Assembly (NCBI GenBank): GCA_031263725.1
Contig: JAISFF010000012.1
Coordinates: forward strand, 1-49,451
DNA: 49,451 bases
Direction: 5' to 3'
DNA from: Lysobacteraceae bacterium
Lineage (GTDB): Bacteria > Pseudomonadota > Gammaproteobacteria > Xanthomonadales > Xanthomonadaceae
Part shown: positions 28,866 to 38,367 of the stretch, piece after piece
How positions within the stretch are numbered: the first letter of the stretch is position 1
Layout of the letters: every line of letters begins with the position of its first letter
The notes under the pieces: model-generated
The model's database searches: none
Seen by the model: the letters and a program-made list of their open reading frames with translations, nothing else
Told to the model about the DNA's origin: nothing
Made by a program: the position numbers and the translations under genes

Positions 28866-30323
28866 ATGACTTCCCCTCTTTCCTCATCGAAGGCCTCCGC
28901 GATCTCGGACCGGGAGGCGTTCCTGACACGGGTCGAATGCCGCGCATATGCCATGCTCTGGCTGCAGAGCGGTGATCCTGTCGCCGCGGAAAAGTCGTTG
29001 ATGGCGGTGATCCGGGTGTTTTGCGCTCATGCCAGGGAGCTGCCACCGGCAGACTGGCCATTGCGTTTCTGGCGTCTGCTGCTGCTGACGCCGGCGGCGG
29101 AAGCACAAGGGCATTGGCCGCCGGCGCTGGGCTGGCTGGCGGACCTGCCGCCGGAGCCTCGGCGTGCGCTGTTGCTGAGGCTGGTGGCCGGGCTGCTCGA
29201 AACCGATGCCGCCTTGGCATTGGAAATCGAGCCGACCGCTTATGAGCAGTTGCTGACCGAGGTCTGCCCGCTGGATGCGCAGGGCCGGCCGGATATCGAG
29301 GCATGGCGGCAACGCGCGGGGAGCGTGTACCAGCAAGTGCGGGCGCTGGAACAATCATCCCCGGAGACGGAACGTTTGCGGCGGATACGCGCCACGGTAT
29401 TGAGCAGGATCGTGAAACGGGAGCGGATGGCGGAAGAGACGGACGCATCCGGGGAAGCGCCGCCGCGGAGCACGCCGGCCTGGAGCGAACCGGCGCGGTC
29501 GCGGTCGCGTGGACGCTGGCGCTGGGCGGCGTTGGTCCTGGTCCTGGCCGGGGCGGGTGGCGCGACGGCGTGGTTCTTCCAGGACGGGTCCCCGGCACCC
29601 GGGTCCGAGGCATCGGCTTCGCAGGCGGCGGCCGTCGCGCACAATGTCCTGAGCGCTGTCGCCGACGCCGCCATCATTCGGCAGGAAGATCTCGCGCCCG
29701 AACGGGGCATCGCGGTACGTACCGATGCGCCATCACTGCCGCGATCATTGCCGGAGGTCGAGGCCCCGGCGGATCAGTTGGCGTTTTTCCTCTGGTATGC
29801 GGCGGGTGCGCCCGAAACCCGGTTCGAACGTGGCGTTCCCGATACGGCGAACGAATCCAGAGCCATCAATGCCGATCCCGCAGGTTCGGAAGCCATCGCG
29901 GTCGCAATGCCCGACGAAAGCAGCCTGGTCGACTACCAGCAGGCCTGGGCCGAACTGAGCGATGCGCAACGCACGCAGGTTCGGCAGACAGCGGAGGCGT
30001 TTGCCCGGCTGGATCAGGCCATGCAGGCGCAATTGCATCTGCGGTACTGGCAACTGGATGGCATCGAACAAAGGGGCTGGTTGCTGGGTCCGAAACTGGG
30101 TCCGCGCTACTACTCGCTGCAGCCGTTGATCGGACTGGTGGCGGAATCGGAACGGATGCCGTTGCTGACATTGCTGCGGGGTTTCGACGAGCGCCAGCTT
30201 GAGCAGGTCGCGGTACTGGCGCAGCGAGTGCAGCCACAGGACCGCGATGCTTTGCGTCGGGAATTGCTGCGGGTTCCAGCCGACAAGCGCGATGGCTGGC
30301 TGTCGCGGCGCGTGCGGCAATGA
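28866..30323 (+). CDS. Membrane protein with sigma-factor-like N-terminus (function unknown)
   Basis: The 485-residue protein is not firmly recognised. The cytoplasmic N-terminal part looks like a degenerate ECF sigma factor. ECRAYAMLWLQSGDPVAAE (residues about 24-42) resembles region 2. RRALLLRLVAGLLETDAALAL (about 99-119) resembles the helix-turn-helix of region 4. A basic stretch and one transmembrane segment (about 219-237) follow. The periplasmic C-terminal part is rich in Arg/Gln/Leu heptad-like segments and resembles DUF3106-type proteins. I chose the ATG at 28866; the frame is open from 28767. A sensor-like topology is possible, but the sigma-like part probably lacks sigma activity. 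Confidence 0.6.
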   Translation: MTSPLSSSKASAISDREAFLTRVECRAYAMLWLQSGDPVAAEKSLMAVIRVFCAHARELPPADWPLRFWRLLLLTPAAEAQGHWPPALGWLADLPPEPRRALLLRLVAGLLETDAALALEIEPTAYEQLLTEVCPLDAQGRPDIEAWRQRAGSVYQQVRALEQSSPETERLRRIRATVLSRIVKRERMAEETDASGEAPPRSTPAWSEPARSRSRGRWRWAALVLVLAGAGGATAWFFQDGSPAPGSEASASQAAAVAHNVLSAVADAAIIRQEDLAPERGIAVRTDAPSLPRSLPEVEAPADQLAFFLWYAAGAPETRFERGVPDTANESRAINADPAGSEAIAVAMPDESSLVDYQQAWAELSDAQRTQVRQTAEAFARLDQAMQAQLHLRYWQLDGIEQRGWLLGPKLGPRYYSLQPLIGLVAESERMPLLTLLRGFDERQLEQVAVLAQRVQPQDRDALRRELLRVPADKRDGWLSRRVRQ

Positions 30324-30366
30324 TGTCGCGGCAACGTTGATCCGGTCCGGTCCTTCATGTGCGTGA

Positions 30367-30393
30367 CGAAAGCGTCCGATGCGGGCGCTTTCG
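30367..30393 (+). terminator. Hairpin after the sigma-like membrane protein gene
   Basis: CGAAAGCG at 30367-30374 pairs perfectly with CGCTTTCG at 30386-30393. There is no T tract, so terminator activity is uncertain. Confidence 0.4.
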
Positions 30394-30516
30394 CCGATGC
30401 GATGGAACGAACGGGGCCGGGTCCGTATCCATTCATGGCCGGATGATAGAATTTTCGCCCTTCCGGCCCGGTATCGGCGCACCCGCGCGGCCGTAGTCGG
30501 CTTTCCGTGATTTCTC

Positions 30517-31899
30517 ATGTCTTCCTCAACTGCTGCCGCGCCACGCTTCCGGCGCGAGTTGCTCGGCACCGCTTTGCTCGCGTTACCGCTGGTGCTGGGT
30601 CATGTCTCCACGGGCCTGATCGGTTTCATCGACAACGTCATCGCCGGCCACCACGGCACGCGGACCTTGGCCGCGGTGACCGTCGGGACTGCATTGCTGT
30701 GGCTGCCGATGATGGTGCCGATCGGCACGCTGATCTCGCTGACCGCTTCCGTCTCGCAATTGGACGGAGCCGGACGCGACAAGGAGATCGGTCCGCTGTT
30801 CCGGCAGGCGTTGTGGCTGTCGGTGGTGATGGGGGCGCTGCTGTTCGGCATGCTGACCCTGATCTCGCGGTCGCTGGCCATGCTCGGCATCGCGCCGGAA
30901 ATCGTGCCTGGCGCCGAAGCATTCCTGAGCGCGGTGCGCTGGGGCGTGCCCGGCCTGACGCTGTATTTCTGTATGCGCTATCTCAGCGAAGGCATGCATT
31001 GGACGCTGCCGACGATGATCTGCGGGTTCAGCGGCCTGCTGCTGCTGGCGCCGCTGGGCTATGTGCTGACATTCGGCAGGTTCGGATTGCCGGAAATGGG
31101 CGCGGGCGGCCTGGGCCTGGCCTCGGCCATCATGATGTGGGCGCAGGCCGGGGCATTTGCACTGTACCTGATGACGACCAGGCGGTTCGCTGCGCTGCAG
31201 CTGTTCTCAAGGTTCGATCCGCCGCGTTGGTCGGTGATCGGTCCGTTGTTGAAGACCGGGTTGCCGATCGGAATCACGATCACGATGGAAGGCGGACTTT
31301 TCATCACCACCGCCTTGCTGATTTCGAGCCTGGGCGAAGTGCAGGCCGCGGCGCACCAGATCGCGGTCAACGTTGCCCAACTCTGTTTCATGCTGCCGAT
31401 GGGCGTGGCCGAGGCCACGACCGTGCGCGTCGGCCATGCACTGGGGCGCGGCGACGGTCCGGGGCTGCGTCGTGCCGCCAATGCGGGTTATGTCATCGTG
31501 CTGGCCACGCAGGCCTGGTCGGCGTGCGTACTGCTCTTCGGCCACGATCTGGTGGTCACGGCCTATACGCGCGATGTCGCGGTGACGGCGCTGGCATCGA
31601 CGCTGCTGCTGTTCGCGGCGGCCTTCCAGTTCCCCGATGGCATCCAGGTGCTGTCGGCGGGAGCGCTCAGGGGGCTGCGCGATACCCGCGTGCCCATGCT
31701 GCTGGCATTGTTCTCCTACTGGGTGCTGGGCATGCCGCTGGGCGCCTGGCTGGGCCTGGGCCTGGGCTGGGGGCCGCAGGGCATGTGGATCGGTCTGATC
31801 GCCGGTCTGGCCGCCGCCGCGGTCCTGATGGGGCTGCGCTTCCGGTACAGTAGCCGGCGACTGGCCCGGCGGCTGACTGGCCCGCCGGCCGGACAATGA
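30517..31899 (+). CDS. norM: MATE-family efflux transporter
   Basis: The 460-residue inner-membrane protein has about 12 hydrophobic helices and two MatE repeats, each about 210 residues. The first repeat includes GLIGFIDNVIAGHHG and the second includes AAHQIAVNVAQLCFMLPMGVAEATTVRVGHALG. These match NorM-type multidrug/cation antiporters. The N-terminus MSSSTAAAPRFRREL is cytoplasmic. It stands alone between the sigma-like gene and sppA. Substrates cannot be told from sequence. Confidence 0.9.
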   Translation: MSSSTAAAPRFRRELLGTALLALPLVLGHVSTGLIGFIDNVIAGHHGTRTLAAVTVGTALLWLPMMVPIGTLISLTASVSQLDGAGRDKEIGPLFRQALWLSVVMGALLFGMLTLISRSLAMLGIAPEIVPGAEAFLSAVRWGVPGLTLYFCMRYLSEGMHWTLPTMICGFSGLLLLAPLGYVLTFGRFGLPEMGAGGLGLASAIMMWAQAGAFALYLMTTRRFAALQLFSRFDPPRWSVIGPLLKTGLPIGITITMEGGLFITTALLISSLGEVQAAAHQIAVNVAQLCFMLPMGVAEATTVRVGHALGRGDGPGLRRAANAGYVIVLATQAWSACVLLFGHDLVVTAYTRDVAVTALASTLLLFAAAFQFPDGIQVLSAGALRGLRDTRVPMLLALFSYWVLGMPLGAWLGLGLGWGPQGMWIGLIAGLAAAAVLMGLRFRYSSRRLARRLTGPPAGQ

Positions 31900-31983
31900 C
31901 TTATGGAGCATGAAGCCGTGCCGTGCGACCCGTTATGCTAACGGCGTAATTCGTCCCGCTTCCTGCTCTGGAGTTCGATCTCA

Positions 31984-33882
31984 ATGAATCAACCCGTCCC
32001 CCGCCGTCCGACCGGTTTCTTTCGTGGACTGTGGAATGTTCTGAACTTTTTCCGTCAGCTGGTCCTGAATCTGGCGTTCTTCGGATGCCTGTTCCTGATC
32101 CTGCTGATCTTCGTCATCGCCGCGGTCCAGGGGGGGGGCATCCAGCCGCTGCAGGATCGCACCACGCTGGTGATCGCGCCCGAAGGTCGCCTGGTCGAAC
32201 AGTACACGAGCGATCCGATGACGCGCGCGCTGGTCAGGGCGATGGGCAGCAAGCGCGGCCAGGAAGTGCAGCTGCGCGATTTGCTGCAGGCGATCGAGCG
32301 CGCCGGGACCGATGGCCGGATCGAGCGGGTGTTCCTGCGGGTGGACAAACTGTCCGGCGGCGGCATGGCCTCCCTGCGCGAGGTTGCGCAGGCGCTCGCC
32401 GGTCTGCGCGCTTCGGGCAAACAGATCGTCGCCTTCGGCGAAGGCCTGAACCAGGCGCAGTATCTGCTGGCGGCACAGGCCAACGAGGTCTATGTGGACC
32501 CGATGGGTGGCGTGCTGATGGAAGGATTGGGCCGCTACCGCCTGTATTTCCGCCAGGCGCTGCAGGACAAGCTGGGTGTCGACGTGCACCTGTTCCGGGT
32601 CGGCGAGTACAAGTCCGCGGCCGAGCCCTATGTCCTCGATGCGGCCTCGCCCGAGGCCAAGGAAGCCGACCTGTACTGGATGAACGATCTCTGGCAGCGC
32701 TATCTGGACGATATCGCCGCCGCGCGCTCGCTGGACCGTCAGGAACTGGCCGGGAGCATCGACCGGTTCCCGCAGGAGCTACAGGCCGTGGGCGGCGATC
32801 AGGGGCAGTACGCCTTGCAGCACAAGCTGGTGGATGGGCTGAAAACGCTGCAGGAGGTGGAGGACATGCTGGCTGAATCCGGCGTTGCCGATCCCGATTC
32901 CGACAACGGATTCCGCAGCGTTTCGCTTGATGGCTACCTATTCCATCTGAACAGCAAGCGCGCCGCGATGGACAAACGCCCGCAGGTCGCGGTGGTGGTG
33001 GCTGAAGGCGAGATCAGCGGCGGCGAACAGCCACCCGGCACGGTCGGTGGTGAATCCACTTCGGCGCTGTTGCGTTCCGCCCGCGACGACGACGATGTCA
33101 AGGCGGTGGTGCTGCGCGTGAATTCGCCGGGCGGCGAGGTTTTCGCTTCCGAACAGATCCGCCGTGAAATCGTCGGCCTGAAGGAGGCGGGCAAGCCGGT
33201 GGTGGTATCGATGGGCGATCTGGCCGCTTCCGGCGGCTACTGGATCAGCATGAATGCCGATCGCATCTATGCCGATCCTTCGACGATCAGCGGCTCGATC
33301 GGCATCTTCGGTCTGCTGCCGAACATCACCCGTACCCTGGACAGGATCGGCGTGCACAGCGATGGTGTCGGCACCGAGCGTCTGGCCGGGGCATTCGACA
33401 TCAGCAAGCCGCTGGATCCGGCCGCCGCCGAGGTCATCCAGTCGATCGTCGACAAGGGCTATGCCGATTTCACCGGCAAGGTGGCCGAAGCCCGCCATCA
33501 GTCGGTGGAAGCGATCGATGCGGTCGCCCGCGGACGCGTATGGAGCGGCTCGCAGGCGAAGGATCGCGGTCTGGTCGACGAGTTGGGCGGCCTGAGCCAG
33601 GCGATCGCCGCCGCCGCCGGGCAGGCGAAGCTGGGCGCATCGGGCAAGTACCGTATCCGCTACATCGAGAAGGACGAGTCGCCGTTTGCGCAGTTCTCCG
33701 CCGGATTGGCGGGCAGCCATATGGGTTCGGCCTGGTTGCGGGATTCGGGCATGGCCAGCCTGCTGCTGGCGCGCAACGGCATTCCGGAGCTGGATGCGCA
33801 ACTGCGCTTCGTCGAAAAGGCGGCCCAGCGCGGGGCGGGCGCACCGGTCGAGCCGCTGGCCTATTGCTTCTGCGGACTGTAA
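31984..33882 (+). CDS. sppA: Signal peptide peptidase SppA, 67-kDa type
   Basis: The 632-residue membrane-bound serine protease degrades cleaved signal peptides. One N-terminal anchor lies at about residues 28-48. Two tandem S49 domains follow. The general-base lysine is K210 in EYKSAAEP in the first domain. The nucleophile is S416 in GDLAASGGYW in the second. The length matches the E. coli long form rather than the short bacillary form. A GGAG sits 11 bases upstream of the ATG. A strong terminator follows at 33904. Confidence 0.94.
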   Translation: MNQPVPRRPTGFFRGLWNVLNFFRQLVLNLAFFGCLFLILLIFVIAAVQGGGIQPLQDRTTLVIAPEGRLVEQYTSDPMTRALVRAMGSKRGQEVQLRDLLQAIERAGTDGRIERVFLRVDKLSGGGMASLREVAQALAGLRASGKQIVAFGEGLNQAQYLLAAQANEVYVDPMGGVLMEGLGRYRLYFRQALQDKLGVDVHLFRVGEYKSAAEPYVLDAASPEAKEADLYWMNDLWQRYLDDIAAARSLDRQELAGSIDRFPQELQAVGGDQGQYALQHKLVDGLKTLQEVEDMLAESGVADPDSDNGFRSVSLDGYLFHLNSKRAAMDKRPQVAVVVAEGEISGGEQPPGTVGGESTSALLRSARDDDDVKAVVLRVNSPGGEVFASEQIRREIVGLKEAGKPVVVSMGDLAASGGYWISMNADRIYADPSTISGSIGIFGLLPNITRTLDRIGVHSDGVGTERLAGAFDISKPLDPAAAEVIQSIVDKGYADFTGKVAEARHQSVEAIDAVARGRVWSGSQAKDRGLVDELGGLSQAIAAAAGQAKLGASGKYRIRYIEKDESPFAQFSAGLAGSHMGSAWLRDSGMASLLLARNGIPELDAQLRFVEKAAQRGAGAPVEPLAYCFCGL

Positions 33883-33903
33883 GCCGCGCGCCGGACTGTC
33901 TCG

Positions 33904-33940
33904 AACGCCGCCTCTTCGTGATCGAAGGGCGGCGTTTTCT
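33904..33940 (+). terminator. Terminator after sppA
   Basis: AACGCCGCC (33904-33912) pairs with GGCGGCGTT (33928-33936), and the stem extends with CTTCG/CGAAG. TTCTTT follows. Confidence 0.88.
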
Positions 33941-34061
33941 TTGTGCCGCTTCCGCTGCTGCGGGAGATGGCCGATGCGGCCTGCCCGCGCCGGTTTCATG
34001 CAGATGAAACGCGAGGGAAACCAGGCGCTATGCTTACCGCTTCCATCAGAGGGGCTGGATC

Positions 34062-34838
34062 ATGTTGAAGCGGCGTTGGCGATTGGATGGACAGACGGCG
34101 CTGGTCACGGGCGCCAGTGCCGGAATCGGATTGGCCATCACGCGTGAACTGTTGGGATTCGGCGCGAACGTGCTGATGGTGGCGCGCGACGAAGATGCCT
34201 TGATGAACGCGCGCGACGAACTGGGGGACGAGTTTCCCGAAGCCGATGTCGCCGCGATGCCGGCCGATGTCTCCGGCGACGAGGACCGGCAGGCGATCCT
34301 GGATTGGGTCGAGGACCAGGGCAACGGGCTCAATATCCTGGTCAACAACGCTGGCGGCAATGTCAGCAAAGCGGCGGTGGACTATACCGAGGACGAGTGG
34401 CGGGAAATCTTCGAGACCAATCTCTTTTCCGCCTTCGAGCTGTCGCGCTATGCGCATCCGCTGCTGTTGCGGCATGCCATGTCCAGCATCGTCAATGTCG
34501 GCAGCGTTTCGGGCCTGATCTCGGTGCGCACCGGCGCGCCGTACGGCATGACCAAGGCGGCCTTGCATCAGCTCACCCGCAATCTGGCGGTGGAATGGGC
34601 CGAGGACGGGATACGGGTCAATGCCGTGGCGCCGTGGTACATCCGGACGCGGCGTACTTCCGGCCCGTTGTCCGATCCCGATTACTACGAGGAAGTGATG
34701 ACGCGTACGCCGATGCGCCGGGTGGGAGAGCCGGAGGAAGTGGCGGCGGCCGTCGCTTTCCTGTGCCTGCCGGCATCGAGCTATGTGACCGGCGAATGCA
34801 TCGCGGTCGATGGCGGATTCCTGCGCTACGGGTTCTAG
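34062..34838 (+). CDS. Short-chain dehydrogenase/reductase (tropinone-reductase-like)
   Basis: The 258-residue classical SDR has the cofactor motif TGASAGIG, the structural motif NNAGG, and the catalytic Ser/Tyr/Lys set with YGMTK (Y161, K165). The phrases WREIFETNL and [17 protein letters not shown] are typical of the FabG/tropinone reductase group. VARDED after the second strand suggests NADP preference. The substrate is unknown. Its stop codon shares the palindrome CTAG with the stop of the convergent gene at 34835. Confidence 0.87.
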   Translation: MLKRRWRLDGQTALVTGASAGIGLAITRELLGFGANVLMVARDEDALMNARDELGDEFPEADVAAMPADVSGDEDRQAILDWVEDQGNGLNILVNNAGGNVSKAAVDYTEDEWREIFETNLFSAFELSRYAHPLLLRHAMSSIVNVGSVSGLISVRTGAPYGMTKAALHQLTRNLAVEWAEDGIRVNAVAPWYIRTRRTSGPLSDPDYYEEVMTRTPMRRVGEPEEVAAAVAFLCLPASSYVTGECIAVDGGFLRYGF

Positions 34839-35653
34839 GAAGCGTCCCTGGCCGAATCGAGCATGCAGATCTCGGGCGTCACCGCGTGCTCGGGGACTTC
34901 GATGTTCATGGCCAGGGCCAGGTGATCGGAATGCGCCGCGCGCATTGCGCGGACATTCGAACAGTTCAGGTCTTCGCTGACCAGGATATGGTCGATGGCC
35001 TTCTGCGGCCGCCAGCTCGGGAACGTCAGCACATCGTGCAGCGGCGGGCCCAGCCGGGTGTGCCGGAACAGGACTCCCATCTCCGGGTCGGCCACCCGGC
35101 AGTTGAAATCGCCCATCAGCACGGTGTTCGGGTAGTCGGACAGCAGTTCGGCGATGAATGCCAGTTGCGCCTGCCGCGACTTCGCGCCCAGCGACAGATG
35201 CGCGACCGCCACGGTCAGGCTGCGCTTGTCGCGGCCGAACGCAGCGATCAACACGCCACGGCCCTTGATGCGGCCGGGCAGCGTGTGGTTTTCCACCTGC
35301 ATCGGCACCAGTTTGCTCAGCAGGCCATTGGCACTGGAAGCAACGCCGCCGACGCTGCGGTTGGGCTGGTGCGTCCAGTAACCGAAACCGGCGCGCTCGG
35401 CCAGATAGTGCGTCTGGTTGGTGAAGCCGGAGCGCAGACTGCCCGGATCGGCCTCCTGCAGACCCACGATATCGTGCTCGCTGGCCAGTTTGGCGATGGT
35501 GTCCAGACTGGTCCGTTTGCTTCCCAGCGGCAGCGCGTGCGACCAGCTGCGAACGACATAGTCGCTGTATCTGCGGGTGCTTGAGCCAGCCTGGATGTTG
35601 GCACTGAGCAACCGCAGGGTGCGGCTCGTGGATTCGGAGCGCGTCTCTTTCAT
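34835..35653 (-). CDS. Endonuclease/exonuclease/phosphatase-family protein
   Basis: The 272-residue protein has the EEP fold signature: LLSANIQAG (metal-binding Asn), GLQEAD (metal Glu), VAHLSLG, MGDFNCR, IDHILVS and a final SDHLAL. All catalytic positions appear intact, so it is likely an active metal-dependent hydrolase. There is no signal peptide, and the substrate (nucleic acid, phospholipid or sugar phosphate) cannot be told. It is convergent with the SDR, with overlapping stop codons. Confidence 0.85.
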   Translation of the reverse strand: MKETRSESTSRTLRLLSANIQAGSSTRRYSDYVVRSWSHALPLGSKRTSLDTIAKLASEHDIVGLQEADPGSLRSGFTNQTHYLAERAGFGYWTHQPNRSVGGVASSANGLLSKLVPMQVENHTLPGRIKGRGVLIAAFGRDKRSLTVAVAHLSLGAKSRQAQLAFIAELLSDYPNTVLMGDFNCRVADPEMGVLFRHTRLGPPLHDVLTFPSWRPQKAIDHILVSEDLNCSNVRAMRAAHSDHLALAMNIEVPEHAVTPEICMLDSARDAS

Positions 35654-35693
35654 CGTCTTGCTGGCTTGCGGGTCCCCATGCGCATGGCGCTTC

Positions 35694-36398
35694 TTACAGA
35701 GCGGTCGCTTTGCGCTCCTGTTCGATCAGCCACTCGACGGTGGCCAGCATGCCCTTGAAGCCGCTGGCGTTCACGGTGACGGTGTGCTTGCCGTTGACGA
35801 CCATGGAAGGCGTGCCTTCGATCTTGCTCTGCACTTCGAACTGCTGCGCGCGCTTCAGCTTCGCGTCGATGCGCGCATCGGCGAAGGTCCGGGCGAACGT
35901 ACCGGCATCGACACCGTATTGGGAATAGAAGTTCGCGAAATCGTTGGGCGTGACGCCGGTGATGCGGCGGTTCTGCACCGCATCGAACATGTCATCGTGG
36001 CTCTGATCGAGGATGTTCAGTTCCTCGGCCGTGTAGTAGGCCCGTGCGAACGGGTCCCAGATGCCGCCGAACACGCCGGGGACGCGGATGAAATTCACGT
36101 CTTCGGGCAGAGTGCGCTGCCATTCGTCGAGTTCCGGCTCGAAATGGGCGCAGTGCACGCAGGTATAGCCGAATATTTCCGTGACCTCGATCTTGCCCGT
36201 GCCGGGCAGCAGCGGGCGGCCATCGGCGATTTCGACGTAATCGGTGCCGGCGACCGGCGCCGGTCCCGCGTTGTTGCCCGAGGCCGAGCCGGTGGCCGTG
36301 GCGGAAGATTGCTGTTGCGCCGTCGGCGCCTGTTGTGAGGTGCAGGCTGCCAGCACCAACAGGGCGGGAGCCAGGGCCAGGATCATACGCAGCTTCAT
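35694..36398 (-). CDS. DsbA-family thiol:disulfide oxidoreductase, lipoprotein
   Basis: The 234-residue product has a lipoprotein signal with LAAC (C19), a long Gln/Ser/Ala linker and a DsbA thioredoxin fold with active site C80-V-H-C83. A cis-Pro loop, GTPSMVV, follows near residue 190. CVHC differs from the canonical CPHC, which may change the redox potential. It is anchored to the inner or outer membrane facing the periplasm. A second DsbA gene, with CPHC, is just upstream on the same strand, so the pair probably divides periplasmic disulfide tasks. Confidence 0.9.
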   Translation of the reverse strand: MKLRMILALAPALLVLAACTSQQAPTAQQQSSATATGSASGNNAGPAPVAGTDYVEIADGRPLLPGTGKIEVTEIFGYTCVHCAHFEPELDEWQRTLPEDVNFIRVPGVFGGIWDPFARAYYTAEELNILDQSHDDMFDAVQNRRITGVTPNDFANFYSQYGVDAGTFARTFADARIDAKLKRAQQFEVQSKIEGTPSMVVNGKHTVTVNASGFKGMLATVEWLIEQERKATAL

Positions 36399-36488
36399 TA
36401 CTGTCTCTCCCAAAATGAGGGTCTTCGGATTGGCCGGGCACGCGCACGGCGGGCCGAGGGCCGGGACGGTCTATCCTACGCCACCGGC

Positions 36489-37145
36489 CTACTTGCCGGC
36501 GTTGTTGTGCTCACGCGCGATCAGCCAGTTGGCGATACGCAGCGTGGCATCCGGGTTGCTGGCCGGAATCCGGTATTTGCCGTTGATGACCAGGGTCGGG
36601 GTGACATCGGTACCGGTGCGGCGGACGAAGTCTTCCGCGCGCTGCACGTTGGCCGCGACTCCCGCGCTGTTCAACGCGGTGACGAACTGGGCCGAACTGA
36701 CACCATAGCTGGCATAGAAGGTTCCCAGTTCCTGATCGCTGGGATTGCGCGGCAGGCTGCCCTTGACGTGCAGGGCCTCGAATACCGCGTCGTGGCTTCT
36801 GTCGAGAATGCCCAAGGACTGCGCGGCATAGTAGGCGCGCGCGTAGGTATTCCACATGCGCCCGAAAGGCGCCGGCAGATTCACCGTGCGGACGTAATCG
36901 GGCTGCTTTTTCTGCCAGGCTTCGAGCGGCATTTCGAATGCCGCGCAATGCGGGCAGGTGTAGCCGAACACCGTGACCACTTCGACCTGACCGGCGTCGA
37001 GCGGAGCCAGGGGCGTGGGGTGGCCGGCGACTTCATGGTAGTCCTGCCCGGCGACAGGCGACTCCACCGATGCCTGGGCATTGAAAGCCAACAGCAGCGG
37101 AGCGATCGCGCAAAGCAGTAAACGGAAAATGGAAGTCTTGGTCAT
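36489..37145 (-). CDS. dsbA: Periplasmic thiol:disulfide interchange protein DsbA
   Basis: The 218-residue oxidoreductase introduces disulfides into exported proteins. A cleavable signal peptide ends near FNAQA-SV. The active site is C64-P-H-C67 within FGYTCPHCAAFE, and the cis-Pro loop is VTPTLVI. The start MTKTSIFRLL at 37145 is preferred over an 11-codon extension. It lies between cytochrome c4 and the lipoprotein DsbA, an order well conserved in gammaproteobacteria beside engB. Confidence 0.93.
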   Translation of the reverse strand: MTKTSIFRLLLCAIAPLLLAFNAQASVESPVAGQDYHEVAGHPTPLAPLDAGQVEVVTVFGYTCPHCAAFEMPLEAWQKKQPDYVRTVNLPAPFGRMWNTYARAYYAAQSLGILDRSHDAVFEALHVKGSLPRNPSDQELGTFYASYGVSSAQFVTALNSAGVAANVQRAEDFVRRTGTDVTPTLVINGKYRIPASNPDATLRIANWLIAREHNNAGK

Positions 37146-37209
37146 GGGTGCCTGAGCCTGAAAATGCAGCGCCGGCAAGTCAATGCCGGCGCGGGAGCAA
37201 GAACTGCAC

Positions 37210-37240
37210 GAACTTCGACCGTGAAACAGCGGTCGAGTTC
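37210..37240 (-). terminator. Hairpin at the end of the cytochrome c4 gene
   Basis: GAACT-t-CGACCG pairs with CGGTCG-AGTTC around TGAAACAG. It lies immediately past the minus-strand stop codon. There is no clear T tract. Confidence 0.4.
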
Positions 37241-38231
37241 AGGATTGCTGTGAAGCCGGGCTTTCGCTGGCGGCCGGCTCCGCATCGGTCGCGGGTGCGG
37301 CATCATCCGCTGGCTGGGCCGAACCGGTCGGCTGCTCGGCGGCCGGTGCGGGCTCTTCCGGTGCGGCCGTCTGTACGGCCGCAGCGCTGGCGACGTTGTA
37401 AATGATGTCGTCCTGGGCCGAGTGCAGGCCTTGCAGATAGCTGGCCAGCGCATCGATTTCCTGGTCGGTCAGGCCATGCGCGATCTGCGACATGATATTG
37501 AAGTAGGACGGGTCCTTCTCCTCGGTCACGCCGGTGCGGTATTCCTGCAGACGCTGTACGACGTAAGGGGCGTGCTGGCCGCCGACGCGGGGATAGGCCG
37601 CGCCCGGATTGCCGCCGCCGCTGGGACCGTGACAGGCGATGCAGGCCGGAATGTCGCGGGTCCTGTCGCCGCCCCGGTAGAGGCGCTGGCCGATTTCGTA
37701 GAACTTCATGCCCTCATAGGGGCCTTTCCCGGTGATCAATGTCTCGTCGGCCGTGCCGGCATGGCCGGTCTGGCGGGAGAAATAGGCGCCGAGGTCGCGC
37801 ATGTCCTGCGCGCCGAGCGCATTGACGAAGGGCACCATCGCGATGACCGCGCCGGAGGTGCGCTGGCCGCTGGCGATCAGCGATATCTGCCGGGCCATGT
37901 AACGTTCGCTTTGACCGGCGGTGCGCGGATAGGCATCGACTACGGAATTGCCGTCGCCGTTGTGACAGGCGATGCAGGCCGAGGACAGAGCCTCGCCGGT
38001 GGCCGGATCACCCCAGTGGGTGGTGCCCAGATCGACCGGAGCGGCATAGGCGAACGGATCGATTTCGCCCGCGGGTTCCGCTGGCGCCGGAGCGCCTTCG
38101 GCCTGAGTGGCGGCTTCTTCGACGGGCGCGCTGTCGGCGACCGGAGGCGTGCCTGAATCCTGGGCGGCGTAGGCGACTGCGGTGGCGACCACCGCCAAGC
38201 CGGCGATGGCTAAAACGCGAGCATGGCGCAT
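37239..38231 (-). CDS. Diheme cytochrome c4
   Basis: The 330-residue periplasmic electron carrier has a signal peptide ending near AYA-AQ. Two heme-binding sites are C86-I-A-C89-H90 and C197-I-A-C200-H201. The two c-type domains are symmetric, each with a later methionine ligand region (AMVPFVNAL and FNIMSQIAHGL). Unlike typical c4 (about 200 residues), it has Ala/Pro/Glu-rich extensions at both ends, about 40 residues at the front and 50 at the back. It is divergent from engB; cytochrome c4, dsbA and engB are neighbours in many gammaproteobacteria. It probably feeds a terminal oxidase. Confidence 0.92.
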   Translation of the reverse strand: MRHARVLAIAGLAVVATAVAYAAQDSGTPPVADSAPVEEAATQAEGAPAPAEPAGEIDPFAYAAPVDLGTTHWGDPATGEALSSACIACHNGDGNSVVDAYPRTAGQSERYMARQISLIASGQRTSGAVIAMVPFVNALGAQDMRDLGAYFSRQTGHAGTADETLITGKGPYEGMKFYEIGQRLYRGGDRTRDIPACIACHGPSGGGNPGAAYPRVGGQHAPYVVQRLQEYRTGVTEEKDPSYFNIMSQIAHGLTDQEIDALASYLQGLHSAQDDIIYNVASAAAVQTAAPEEPAPAAEQPTGSAQPADDAAPATDAEPAASESPASQQS

Positions 38232-38367
38232 GTGCTAAGGCTCCGAAAACCCTGTGGGACGAAAGACGCCGTCTTTGGCGTGAAACAGGCGGATTATCCC
38301 CGCGACCGGGTGCGCCGGTCAATGAACCCGACCGATCGGCCCGAAAACCGCGACATCGTGCCATCCT

